From Phaseolus vulgaris (taxonomy: Eukaryota > Streptophyta > Magnoliopsida > Fabales > Fabaceae): 64,000 nucleotides of DNA. The notes under the pieces were generated by a model. It did no database searches and was not told the origin of the DNA. It saw only the letters and a program-made list of their open reading frames with translations. A program made the translations under genes and the position numbers. Shown piece after piece: positions 11,914 to 22,629 of the stretch. The stretch covers positions 10,012,584 to 10,076,583 of the forward strand of contig NC_023754.2 in NCBI RefSeq assembly GCF_000499845.2, written 5' to 3'. Each line of letters opens with the position of its first letter. Within the stretch, counting starts at the first letter, position 1.

Positions 11914-13785
11914 ATGATAATCATTTTCTCTTTCTTTTATTGTTCGTCATCTTCTTTATTTCTTCTTGATTGAATCATGGATTCTAGTAAGGTATCAAAA
12001 TGAGTTAATCCGGTTTTGTTTTGCTACACCAACACTTCTTGATCTTTTTTCTTGTTTTCTTCTTCCTCTTTTCTTCCAATGTTTCTCCTCCTTCCCCTCC
12101 TACACCAACGTCGCAACACCCGCGCTGTCAATAACATCTTAACTAGCTTTTGGATGTTTGGATTTATATTACTTTCCATTTAGTAAGGTTGGATCTTGAC
12201 TTTGGTGAGATAATAAAAATATATATTTAATTAATAAAGTAACGAAGTGGATTGAATATTATTATTAATAATAATTTTGATTGAGTTGGATTGGATTGAA
12301 TTTAAAATTAAAAATATATAATTCTTCACAGTAACATAAAAGATGATTGGATTGAATAGGGTTTGATTCAGTTATAAAGAAAATTTATCATTGGTATTGT
12401 TATCCAAACTCAATGAATATGTATTATATATACTGAACCTAAGTACTTGAAATTTAGTTTGTAATTATATTATTGTTTTTTACAACTTTTATATCAACAA
12501 AGAACACTGCGTAGAATAATTTATCTTAAGTAGTTTTAATTTAACTAAGATAAGATATTGATTTTAAATACTTAACAATAATTAAATATAACTTTTATGC
12601 ACCGCCAGATTAACATTTAAGGCATTTCTTTTATTAATCAACATATTCATTCCTGTTTATATCAATTTATAATTAATTAATGCAATGATATGATTTACTA
12701 TAATTTATGCGTTTCAATTAGTGTGAAAATGAATAAAATATTTAATATATGATTGAATATATCTAAAATAATAAAAATACGTTGATAGAGTTAAAAGGAC
12801 AATTTTATCTTTTAAGGAAAGTTTTGTCTGTGTTTAAATAAAAGATAAGATTTTATTATGGTTATGTCCGTGATTAAAATTCTATATGACTTTTTTTAAT
12901 TGAAATTTACACTGCGAATATCATCGAGGTCGGGAGACTTTTTTTGAATGATACCATTTATAACACGACGGTTTTTTGAAATCATCTTTAAAATTAAAGT
13001 TTTCTTTTCTATTTAAATTTTAAAATAACAAGATTTTTATACGCGTCGAATATATTTTTATAATGATGGTTTTAAAATAATTGTTATAAAGAGTTGATTT
13101 TTTACGACATTCAAATAATTAACGACGATTTTAAAATTGTTTTTATATAGTTTTTTTTAATCGTTGTTAAGTATTTTTTTAGCAGTCATTAATGTAATAT
13201 TCTATCAATATTAATATTATTAAATATAATATAATAAATAAATTATTTAATATATTAATTAATATAAGAGGATCGTTAAAGATAATGAAAAATAGAATTA
13301 AAAGTTTTTAAATTATAGAAATTTTGAAATTCATAATATTAAATCGATATTTTTAATAAAATTTTATTATGTTTTTAGAAATGATTTAGCAAGAAAACTA
13401 CTCCCAATATTAAAATCGTTTTTTCTATATATATATTTAGTGATATTAACGTAGTATTCTATCAATATTAATTAGTATTAATTGTTATATTTATTAAATA
13501 TAATACTTTAACTTATTTATTAACCACAAACTCTTATCTACACAGAATTTATTAATTTTTTAAATTTTAGGTAAGTTTTCCAAATTCCAACTATTGACAA
13601 AATAGGCTTAAAATATCATAATTCAGTATAGTAGAGTAAGGTGTGATATATGAAGAAACATAATAAACTATTAAAATGACATTTTATTTTTATTTTGACC
13701 CTGAAAGCCTTTTACATAGCTTTGATACACAATCAAACTCTTAGGATATGGTCAAGTACTACTAATTAAGAAGAAAAGAGAACAT
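11914..13785. other. AT-rich intergenic DNA with CACTA-like relic
   Basis: No gene recognised. About 12960-13190 holds degenerate ACGACGGTTTT/ACGACGATTTT motifs and TTTTAATCGTTGTTAA, the same subterminal motifs as the CACTA end at 39231. No terminus is preserved here. Confidence 0.5.
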
Positions 13786-13791
13786 TTTATT
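13786..13791 (-). promoter_or_regulatory. Candidate polyadenylation signal of the GST gene
   Basis: AATAAA on the minus strand, about 20 nt past the stop codon at 13810. AATAAA-type hexamers also occur further downstream near 13682-13695, so the site used is uncertain. Confidence 0.4.
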
Positions 13792-13809
13792 CTGAGATGA
13801 TAGAACAAC

Positions 13810-14678
13810 CTAATTGACTAAATTCATCTCTTTAAGCACATCATAAGGGTTTTTGTAGTCCTGGAGAACCTTCTTCCAAGATGGTCTGCTGCTAATATCA
13901 TCCCACCAAGCACTGACATGCTTCCTTTCTCTAACCATAAACCCTTTTTCCATTTCATTCATCAAATAAGAAGTAAATGGAAGATGGTTAAGATCAGCAA
14001 GACTGAAGAAATCCCCTGCCAAGTACTTTGTCTGGGATAGCCTTTTCTCATAAATGTCAAGATATTTTTCAATCTTTTCTTCATTCTCTTTAATAGCCTT
14101 TGGGTCTGCTGGAACACCCTCTAGTACAGAAGCAAAATAAATTTTGACCAAGCTGTAGATTGGTGGAGTAAAGTTATGTGCTTCAACATCAAGCCATTGC
14201 TCCACAAGACCTCTATCTTCTACGGTCTTCCCCAGCAAATCTGTCCCTTGATTTTTGTATTTTTCTGCAAAATACCTAAGTATTGCCCGTGATTCTGCAC
14301 AATCAAGGTGATTTTATGTTATATTTTACAAGGTATATAAAACAAAATCTGAAAATAGGTTAAGGGACTAACCATAAAGAACATAATCACCATCTTGAAC
14401 AACAGGAAACAATCCAAAGGGCTGCAAACAAGAACAAACAAGCATTAAGGACCTGAAGTTTATGTTACATATATGTTCTTGTTGAGGGATGAAATGGAAA
14501 CCTAAAATTACAGCAAGAAAGAAAGAAAAAGAACCTGCATCTTGAGGTACTCAGGCTGTTTGTGCTCTCCCTTAAAGCCATCAACATGCACAGTTTCAAA
14601 CTCAACTTCCTTCTCAATCAGACACAATAACACTCCCTTAGTGCTACCATAGTCTGGACCATACACCTTCACAACCAT
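13810..14678 (-). CDS. Phi-class glutathione S-transferase (GSTF), complete, 3 exons
   Basis: Predicted cytosolic glutathione transferase of 225 residues. Exons are 14535-14678, 14373-14421 and 13810-14294, all joined by GT/AG introns. The 144-nt and 49-nt first exons are the classic phi-class layout. Domain 1 (residues 1 to about 75) has YGPDYGS with Ser12 at the expected catalytic serine position, PFGLFPVVQDGDYVLYES around the cis-proline/glutathione site and ESRAI as the SNAIL-like element. The alpha-helical domain 2 contains KYLAGDFFSLADLNHLPF and ends KNPYDVLKEMNLVN. The closest type I recognise is the GSTF9/10-like branch. It lies on the same strand as the GST exon at 9-152, suggesting an old tandem pair now split by the Copia element. 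Position 15 is Gly where many relatives have Arg. Substrate unknown. Confidence 0.93.
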
Positions 14679-14746
14679 TCTAATGTGTAGAATAAAGCAA
14701 TGTTAGAGAAGATTTGATTGAGGAATGAAGGTTAACCTTGGTGTCT

Positions 14747-14755
14747 CTTATATAG
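14747..14755 (-). promoter_or_regulatory. TATA box of the GST gene
   Basis: Reads CTATATAAG on the minus strand, about 70 nt upstream of the ATG at 14678, the expected spacing for a plant core promoter with a short leader. Confidence 0.6.
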
Positions 14756-14825
14756 TGCCAACCTCAATAACAAAAAAAATAAAAAATAAAAAATTTCAAA
14801 GAGACTAAAAAACAAAAGGATTCAA

Positions 14826-15010
14826 GTCAACTCTCAATTAAAAAAAATCATTAAATAAAAATTAAGTTTAAAAACTAAAATAATTAGTGACGATTAAATT
14901 AAAAACCATTTTATAAACTAAAAAATTATTGATATCAAAATAGTTTCTATTATTAATAAAAATTTATAAAGTACTTTGTAAATTAATAATTTAGAATCTA
15001 AAACATTAGT
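14826..15010. repeat. AT-rich dispersed repeat, copy A
   Basis: Contains AAATCATTAAATAAAAATTA and AAAAATTATTGATATCAAA blocks also found at 34697-34972 and 37318-37450. Copy at 34972 has a CACTA-type terminus, so this is probably a MITE-like derivative lying in the GST promoter region. Confidence 0.5.
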
Positions 15011-16114
15011 AGCTAAAACTTTCATAGATAATAATATCAAATTTTATTGCATTATGTAATTTATATATTATACAAATAAATAAATTATACTATTTGATAT
15101 ATAGTAACGTACATATTTAATATAATTTATATTTCTATTAAATAGCATTAAATATTTATTTAATATTTTCTGAGTTAATATTTAAAACTGATCGTTATAT
15201 ATATATTTAATTCACATAAAACTTAATTAGTGTAATTTTTCAAATTTTTAACTATATATATATATTAATAAATATAATAAAAAAATATCTTTCCGAATAA
15301 AATTACGATAAAATACTTGCAAACAAATTATTTGAAAATATTCAGTACATAATTTACTTTCTGAAAGAAAGAATGTGAAATTGTTACTATAAGTATTTGA
15401 AATTCTTTAGCGATAATAGAGAAGATGTTTAAATTATTAAGAGATTTGAACGTTCTAGAAAAGTTATAAGATGTCTGCTATGAATAAATGAGAGTTCTTG
15501 GTTTTTGGAAATTTTTATTTATTTAGTTTTACATGAAAGCTTTTATGTTAGGCATTAATATGCAACTTGACGTCTTAATTAGACTGACACTTTAAGCAAC
15601 AACAATCATCTGTAATCATATAAATAAATTATTATTAAAAAAATAAAAAATGGGGGACTAGACCAAAAATCATATGTTAATAAAAACAATACATAGATAG
15701 ACTATATCTACCCATAAAGAATTATAAGAACAAACTAGATAGAAACCTATTATACCAATTTTGGAATCTTTATATATAGGTGATATTTTGGTTCTTTTGT
15801 TTGCTCCATATCTTTTGGATTCTTTCTTAAAAGGTTTTAAAATCCCATGTTTTGAAGTTCTTTCTTATTTTCTTATGTACGATAGAGATGTCTAACATCA
15901 AGTTTATAAAATAAATAAGAATTAGCAATAGTGGATGTTGATGAATAAGTTTGAGAAGTCAAAAATAATATATTCAAAATTTTCACTAATAAGAAAAAAT
16001 GATTTAAATAATTTAATATAATTAAAACAATTAAAAATCATACATATTTAAAGCATGGTCCTATGTTCATTGAGATATTTGAACTCATTCAATCATGACT
16101 AAAATTTTGAGAAA
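15011..16114. other. AT-rich intergenic DNA, nothing recognised
   Basis: No ORF of note, no repeat boundaries seen. It ends at the CATAG duplication (16115-16119) of the next element. Confidence 0.5.
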
Positions 16115-16119
16115 CATAG

Positions 16120-16922
16120 TGATCTTGTCGGTGACTTGATCGCTGAAGGTCTCGCCACGTCAAACTCCGTCTTCCGCAAATACGTTCCAATTAGTCCGAG
16201 CGAACCTACGAAAACACTACAAACGGCGCCTCTAGCGGCCGATTGCACTCCGACGCTCAAGTCAGTCAAACAAGACCACCAAAGAATCGTGTACTCTGAA
16301 TCTCAGTGAGACTCGTGCACTCTGTGATTCTCTCTCTCCCCTCTGTGCGAAAACTAGTCACTTGTCAGTATGAAAAAACGTACCTTCGTAATGAGTGTGG
16401 AATGCCTTTATATACCCTGCCGCGCGCCCAAGTTATTCGTGTATGAAGTAACTTAGCGTGTTTCATTCATTGGGCGTCTCGGGCAGCCTCAGCGTGAGTA
16501 CCAGGTGCGACTTGGACAAGCGCACATACCAGGCCTCATCTAACGCGTGAACGATCACCCCTGTTTTGCCCCATGCACGTTATGGGCTAAGAGAGCACCA
16601 ATCACCGACCGACTGCTAGCTCCCTTAGACCACTCTCATGCATGGTACTGCAAAGCGCCTAACCTCTCTGATCTCTGATACTCTGCCACCCAAGACTCGT
16701 ATGCAACGCTCTTGCCGGGAATCCCTTCTCGTTCCTAGCTTAACTGCGTGTGATACGACGACCGATCGCCCTCTGATCACCGATCTCCGCCTGATCATCA
16801 ATCACCCTGCAGGTGACCCTCTTCAAGGCACATCAGCTTCCCCGGCCCACATGGCCCACTAAGAACGGCCCACGTGGCCATCAGTCGCTGACGTCACCCT
16901 AGACCGATGACCGACCGGATCA
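16120..16922 (-). repeat. 3' LTR of the Tat-type element (full, 803 bp)
   Basis: Plus-strand TGATCTTGTC...CCGGATCA. A minus-strand TATA box (GTATATAAAGG) lies near 16411-16421. It contains the block TGCACTCCGACGCTCAAGTC at about 16243-16262, which also occurs in two other gypsy LTRs of this window. Confidence 0.88.
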
Positions 16923-17519
16923 CAAGTCCCCCAGTCTCGAGCTGCGCACCTGTTCTCAGCGAAGAGACTAAGTGCTCGTTCTCGGTGGCCACGTGGTAAG
17001 TGACGCCACGTCACGTGCCACATCACGTGTTGTGCTTTAAGTGACGTTACACTTTCCTTCCCTAATCTTGCGACACGTGTGCGCATCAATGGCTAGCGTG
17101 AAACGTCGTTTGCAGTTCCCTTATTCAAAAACTTACGCGCCTCTACTGTTTCATTATCTTCCCCAACACGTTTCTCTGTAACTCTCAAACCCTCCTTCTG
17201 CGATTCATCTTCTCCATTCCTAGGCTTCCAGAAATCGTTCGCGATCACAAAAAGGTACTCCCTTTCTTCATCTATGGCGTATTTGAATATTTTCTACCGA
17301 TTGCATTGCTCAAAAACCGCATCGTACATGCATCATGGGTCACTTTTTCCTCTTCTGCACTGTACCGAGACCCCTTCTGGTTTTTCTATGTTCCGCTTCT
17401 TCTTCCTCTTCATCGCCGTCATTTCTCTACCCCTTCGAACCATAGCATTTGCTCCCTTCGTCTTTTTCTAGTTTTTTACTGATTCCTCACCTTTTGCTTC
17501 TCCATTGTAGTGACGGACA

Positions 17520-19736
17520 ATGGCTCGCACAAAAACCACCGCGCACCTTGCCTCATCTTCTGGTGCACAACCTTCCGCCAGTGCACCTTCATCGCCCTCG
17601 ACGAGCGCGACTCCCTCGGCGAGTACGCAACCCAGGGCGACGCTCCCTCCACAAGGCTACGCGCAAACGTACAAGTGGGCTCCCCTCCACCTACTCGCCG
17701 AAACATCCAACCAACTCCCAGCCGATCACCTCGCCACCTTGCTGAAGGGTGCTGCAGATGAGCCTTCATGCGCCATCGACAGGGAGGACGACCGAAACCT
17801 GGGTGTGCGCATCCCCCCCAAGGCATGCCCATTTGCGTAGATGACAGGGCCACCAACGGGGTGCCCTTTACTTTCATCTACTCAGCAATCTTTAAGAGGC
17901 TGCGCCTCCACCTTCCCTTCACCTTCTTCGTGAAGGAACTCCTTACTGAGCTAAACGTCGCCCCTTGCCAACTCCATCCGAATGCTTGAGGCTTCATCCG
18001 GGCGTTTGAAATCTTATGCAACCATTTTGGGCACCCTCCATCGACCACGTCTTCCTCTACTTCTTCGAGGCTAAGAACCCGGGTGATAGGTCGTGGGTCA
18101 GCTTAAATGGAGTGACAAGGAGGGTGATCTTGGGTCTGTACCAGCAGTCCTTCAAGGATTGGAAAGGCAAATTCTACATGATCACCTCCAACAGACACAG
18201 CCCCGCCCTTCTCGAGGGCTTTCCTCTCTACTGGGTCCCTAAAGTGGAGTTTAGGAAACCCCGAGGCTTGGACCATGGCCCCATACAAGCGCGAGCTGTG
18301 CGGCCTCCTCTCAAGCTTGGGCGCCAAATTCGGTTCTTCCACCCTTATTAAGCACGAGTTCGATGCTGAAAAGCTCGAAAAATACATCGGTTTGTCTCCT
18401 CTTTTCCTCTTCTACTTGGCACTCTCCTGGGCATGCAACTTCGCCTTTTCCCAACATGCCCCTCATGCATGCATTTGCTAACTACCTTTATGTGCTTGGA
18501 TTGCTTTCTTGAGCCTTGGTATGCTAACCCTTCGTTATGTCGGATTGATGCAGATATGACTTCTGATAAGGAAAGGCGGCAAAGGCTGCTTGCTCTAGCC
18601 AGGAGTCGACGGGATGCTCAGGCACCTTCTGAAGGGGAGGCGATCGCCGAACCTATTCGCGCTTCCCCCATCTCGGTCGCGCCAGCTGAAGGGCGTGAGA
18701 CCAGGGGTGACAAGAAGAGAAAACGGTTGATGAAGGCCCCCACCACCGTTATAACTGTTGAAGAGGAGAGCTCTGGATCCCCCTTGGTCCAACGAAAAAG
18801 GAGGGGAACCGAGGGCCCTGAGGGTGATGTCAACCCGATCCCTCAGGCACAGGCCTCCCCTGAGCGCCCTCCATCACCAGCCCCCCTTTCCTCCCCACCC
18901 CCAGCAAAGTCACCCCGACCAACTCAAGCAGCTGGGAGCGGGGTCGTGCGCTCGGAGGGAACACCTCGCCCCCTGCCATCACCGCGCCCCCAAGACTCTG
19001 CCACCTCAACTGAGGGCGGTGGTGAGAGTTCCTTCCAAGCAACGGGCCCCAGCTCTGAGGGGCTCCCTAAGGTTCTCCGCCTGACCAAACAATTGCTCCA
19101 GAATCAAGAGCTGGTCAAGTGGAGCTCCAGCGAGGTGGACCTCCATCTGGCCCGTCAGATGGTGCTTTCTTTAGAATTCTCCAGCAACATCGCCGCCTCG
19201 AAAAGCTAGAGGGCAAGGTAAAGGAGCTGCTTGGCCAACAGGAGTCGCTGCAAAGTGACTATGAGGCTTTGCAAGACACCAATGGCATGCTGAAGGACAT
19301 GCTGGAGGAAACCAAATTGGCACGTGTCCAACAAGTCCAAGAGACCATAAAAACTGAGATGCTGATGGGGGATGCTGTCGCTGCCCTTGATTCCGAGCTG
19401 CTGGAGACCACTGGTAAGACCATCCAACTCGAGGCTGAGAACGTCTATATGCGCCAACAGAATGCGAATTTGGCGGAGGCTCTCGCCGCGAGTGATCAGA
19501 AGCTTAAAGAAGCCGAGTCGGCCATTGCCACCCTGACCACCGAGAAGGTTGTGCTTAAGACCGACAAGGTTGGGTTCGAGGCCGAGAAGGCCAAGCTATG
19601 GGAAGAGGCGGCCGACACCTTCGCTGAGGGTTTTGACTTCGCTCTCGAGCAACTCAAGTGTGCCTTCCCAAAGGTCGACTGTTCCCAACTATCTATAGAA
19701 TTTGAGGTGGTGGACGGCAAGGTCGTTCGTCCCTGA
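17520..19736 (+). pseudogene. Antisense extra ORF of the Tat-type element (broken)
   Basis: Lies opposite to gag-pol between the pol remnant and the 3' LTR. Extra ORFs, some antisense, are known in the Tat lineage; their function is not established. Starts at ATG 17520 (MARTKTTAHLASSSGAQ) with a Ser/Pro-rich leader. A conserved middle follows (FIYSAIFKRLRLHLPF, FLYFFEAKNPGDRSWVSLNG, LGLYQQSFKDWKGKFY), then LIKHEFDAEKLEKYI and a likely intron (GT 18390 to AG 18553). Downstream come a basic, Pro-rich stretch (TSDKERRQRLLALARSRRDA) and a long coiled coil (KLEGKVKELLGQQ to about 19620), ending at a stop at 19736. Breaks: a frameshift in the C run at 17813-17819, TGA at 17987-17989, and frame changes near 18030, 18270 and 19160. 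Confidence 0.75.
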
Positions 19737-20610
19737 CCACCTGCTGTTTTACTTTCTCTTTTCTTCAAACTTTCTAATGTAAAGGACTTTTTACTGCATA
19801 TATTCAATGCCTTCTTTCTTCCTTCTGCGGGGTATCTTTTTCGTCTCTTGCTATGTATGTTTATAGCTGTTTACTTAGCGCGATTTCCCTCACACTTTCT
19901 ACTTCTGTCTTTAATCGCTTCTAACAACGCTCGACGACTGTTCTTGGCTTGGGCCTTCCCGCTTAGGTCTATCACGTAGGAACTTCTTCTAAAACTTCTT
20001 AAGCAATGCCCCATTCGCCGATAGCCGACCAGGCACCGGTCATCCTGCTCCCCTTTCCCTCTTTATACCTTTATGGATTTCTCGTCGCTCCAGCGCTAAA
20101 TGCATAGAGGACTTCCACACCGATAGGTCTAGGATGATGCCTTGCTTTGGGAGGAAGAGTGTTTCTCGACAAACCCTCTTGCCTGCCCCAAGGCCATCGA
20201 CCCTCAGAACTTCGGGTGGTACTCCCACCTTCTCACTCCTTGGGTGAGAAGGGGTTTGACTAAGAGTTCTACCGAGCCAATATTGACGCTATGCCACTTG
20301 GGTAAAGGTGTTTCTCGAATCCTTCCTTTCCCTTCTTTGGGCTTACTAGCGCCCCTGGTGTTTCGAACCTTAGTTGCCTGCACTCACACCTGGGGTGAGG
20401 AGGACCTTGAACCGGTTGCCTACCCTTGCACCTGGGGCGAGGGAGGCCTAACCGATCACCTGCGCTCGCGCCTGGGGCGAGGAGGATTTCAAATTCAAAA
20501 CTTGCAAATTTTATACTGATAACCTCGTTTTATTCCTGGGAAAAGGGCTTCCCCTTGAACTTGTTCACATTGTTTGCCCTGGCGCGAAAGTGCGGCTTCA
20601 CTACAATATT
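19737..20610. other. Non-coding spacer of the Tat-type element with short repeats
   Basis: No coding remnants. At about 20385-20482 a short array repeats the unit CACCTGGGGCGAGGAGG with variants, three times. Arrays built on the same GGCGAGGAGG theme occur in the LARD at 52050-53345. Confidence 0.6.
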
Positions 20611-21290
20611 TTAACTAAAGTAGAGTTTCAAGTGCGTGGCGTTCCATGTCCGGGGGATCGCCCCTCCTTCCAAGGTCTCCAGCCGATAAGCGCCGTTCTC
20701 CAACGCCTCCACCCAACCCTCAGTCGGGTGGGGTCTTCTCTCTCTGGCGATGACCGCCCTCGCTATCCCAGACTCGCGAGGCGCGATCTCTCTCGCCCTC
20801 TCGGCTTCATCCTGGGCACTTCCTGAGCCCCCAAGCATTACTTCTTCCATCTCCACGTCGCCGTGCGTGCCTCTTACCAACGTCGCGACTTCCGCTCTTC
20901 CTTCGTCCAACCTTGGTGGCGGCGTCGTGGTAACATGGCACACGCTTCTCCGCTACTTGAGACTGTTTTCGTAGCAGCGGCGGGCTTCCTTTTCGTCCGA
21001 TTTTATGGTAACCACTACCCCCTCCATCGAAGGCATCTTTAGCTTCATGTGCCTTGTCGATGGTACGACTCCTAACCTGTTGAGCGTCGGTCTTCCCAAC
21101 AGTATGTTGTAAGCGGACGGAGCATTGACCACCAAGTACTTAATTTTCTCAGTGCGGGCTATGGCACCATCCGTGAATGTGGTCCTCAGCTCCACATAGC
21201 CCCGCACCTCTACCTGGTCCCCTGCGAAACCATACAAACACCCCGGGTATGGCTTCAGATGGTCAGGGGACAACTGCAGCTTGCTGAACG
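20611..21290 (-). pseudogene. Tat-type protease C-terminus fused to the pol C-terminus
   Basis: 21273-20953 reads the second half of the aspartic protease (ELRTTFTDGAIARTEKIKYL, then NAPSAYNILLGRPTLNRLGV). A TAG at about 20953 separates it from a linker (VCHVTTTPPP) running to about 20745. Directly after comes GWVEALENGAYRLETLEGGA and PRTWNATHLKLYFS (to 20611), the typical C-terminal tail of Tat pol after the integrase. The whole RT-RNase H-integrase core is therefore deleted. The element cannot move without help from a relative. Confidence 0.8.
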
Positions 21291-21294
21291 TCGG

Positions 21295-22136
21295 CTAGAA
21301 CATCACGTCTGCCGAGCTTCCTTGGTCCACGAGGACCCTGTGCACCTTCCTCCCTGCCGTGACAAGGGAGATAACTATTGGGTCGTTGTCGTGAGGCATA
21401 ACGTCCCGGAGATCGGCTTTGGTAAAGACGATGTCAACGTCGGGGGAGTGATCCTCCTCCGCCGAGTCGACTGCCATCACCGACCGTGCGTACTTCTTTC
21501 TCTGAGAGGCCGTACATCCTCCCCCAGAGAAACCTCCCGCGATCGTGTGCACCTACCCGTGCACCGGTACTTCGTGCTGCGGATCCCCCGCTGGGGCCCC
21601 CGATGCCTGATCACCTTGCGGCTCTCGCAAGTAATCGTTCAAAAAACCACTTTTCACCAACTCCGCGAGTTGGTGTCCCAACGCCAAGCACGTGCGGAGT
21701 GGGTGGCCATAAGCCTGATGGAACTCACACCATACGTCTTTCTTTCGCCCCAGCACCCTGTCGGTCTTCTCCGGTGCTCGCAGCCTTGCTGCTATGGCTG
21801 GAATGGCGATCAGCTCTGCCAGCTCCACCACAAAATCAAACCTTGGGGGTGCGTTGCTCTCCCTCGTGCGCCCCCAATTCTGGTCCCTTCGAGGCTCGTA
21901 AGGGCGAGGTTTTCCCTGAGCCCTCTTTCCCTCTTTGGCCTCGTGCACCCTCATCGGCTGCTGAGTCCTGCTCGGTCCTGCGCGCGACTTGTTAGGGGTC
22001 GCGCTTTCCCTTTTCTCAGAAACCGCTGTTTCTGAAGTGATGTGAGCCACAACACGACGCCTAATCTCCGCGAAAGTGCTGGGACGATGCCTGATCAGAG
22101 ATTCACTAAAGGGGCCAACAAGAACCCCTTTCTTGA
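21295..22136 (-). pseudogene. Tat-type gag C-terminal half and protease start
   Basis: Begins abruptly at the truncated LTR (22137) with gag sequence containing GPFSESLIRHRPSTFAEIR. It continues with a basic region and the Tat knuckle CEFHQAYGHPLRTC, which has His where the second Cys sits in most CCHC motifs; this is usual for the lineage as I know it. Reading is stopped by TAG at 21553-21555, then continues to the protease active-site segment VHRVLVDQGSSADVMF and another TAG at 21295. The N-terminal half of gag, the primer site and the rest of the LTR are deleted. Confidence 0.82.
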
Positions 22137-22482
22137 ACGTTATGGGCTAAGAGAGCACCAATCATCGACCGACTGCTAGCTCCCTTAGACCACTCTCATG
22201 CATGGTACTGCAAAGCGCCTAACCTCTCTGATCTCTGATACTCTGCCACCCAAGACTCGTATGCAACGCTCTTGCCGGGAATCCCTTCTCGTTCCTAGCT
22301 TAACTGCGTGTGATACGACGACCGATCGCCCTCTGATCACCTATCTCCGCCTGATCATCGATCACCCTGCAGGTGACCCTCTTCAAGGCACATCAGCTTC
22401 CCCATCCCACATGGCCCACTAAGAACGGCCCACGTGGCCATCAGTCGCTGACGTCACCCTAGACCGATGACCGACCGGATCA
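22137..22482 (-). repeat. 5' LTR of the Tat-type element (truncated to 346 bp)
   Basis: Collinear and gap-free with 16577-16922, differing at five bases. The inner 457 bp, primer site and gag start are lost by one deletion with its breakpoint at 22136/22137. Confidence 0.88.
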
Positions 22483-22629
22483 CATAGAAAGAAAATATAT
22501 GATAAATAAGTTACAGTTAAAATCTTATTTTAGAAAAACATATAAGAGATCTCATTTATGTTTCAAAACATAAATTTCATTCAAAAATATTTTTAAAAAA
22601 TAAGAACACTAGTTAAAGTGTTAGCTATG

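Larger units (their letters stand above)
16120..22482 (-). mobile_element. Tat-type Ty3/gypsy retrotransposon, internally deleted
   Basis: 6363 bp flanked by perfect CATAG duplications (16115-16119 and 22483-22487). The minus-strand orientation follows from the G-rich purine tract (GACTGGGGGACTTG) next to the LTR at 16120-16922 and from gag/protease reading leftwards. The right LTR keeps only its first 346 bp. The overlapping 346 bp differ from the other LTR at five sites (about 1.4%), so insertion was recent. RT, RNase H and the integrase core are missing. A broken antisense ORF lies between the pol remnant and the 3' LTR. Base composition is far more GC-rich than the flanks. Confidence 0.9.

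Noticed and set aside
16638..16862. 74-codon frame repeated at 22198-22422
   Set aside because: It sits in the LTR of the Tat element; duplication reflects the two LTRs, not a gene family.
21259..22035. 258-codon plus-strand frame
   Set aside because: Antisense shadow of Tat gag/protease in GC-rich sequence.
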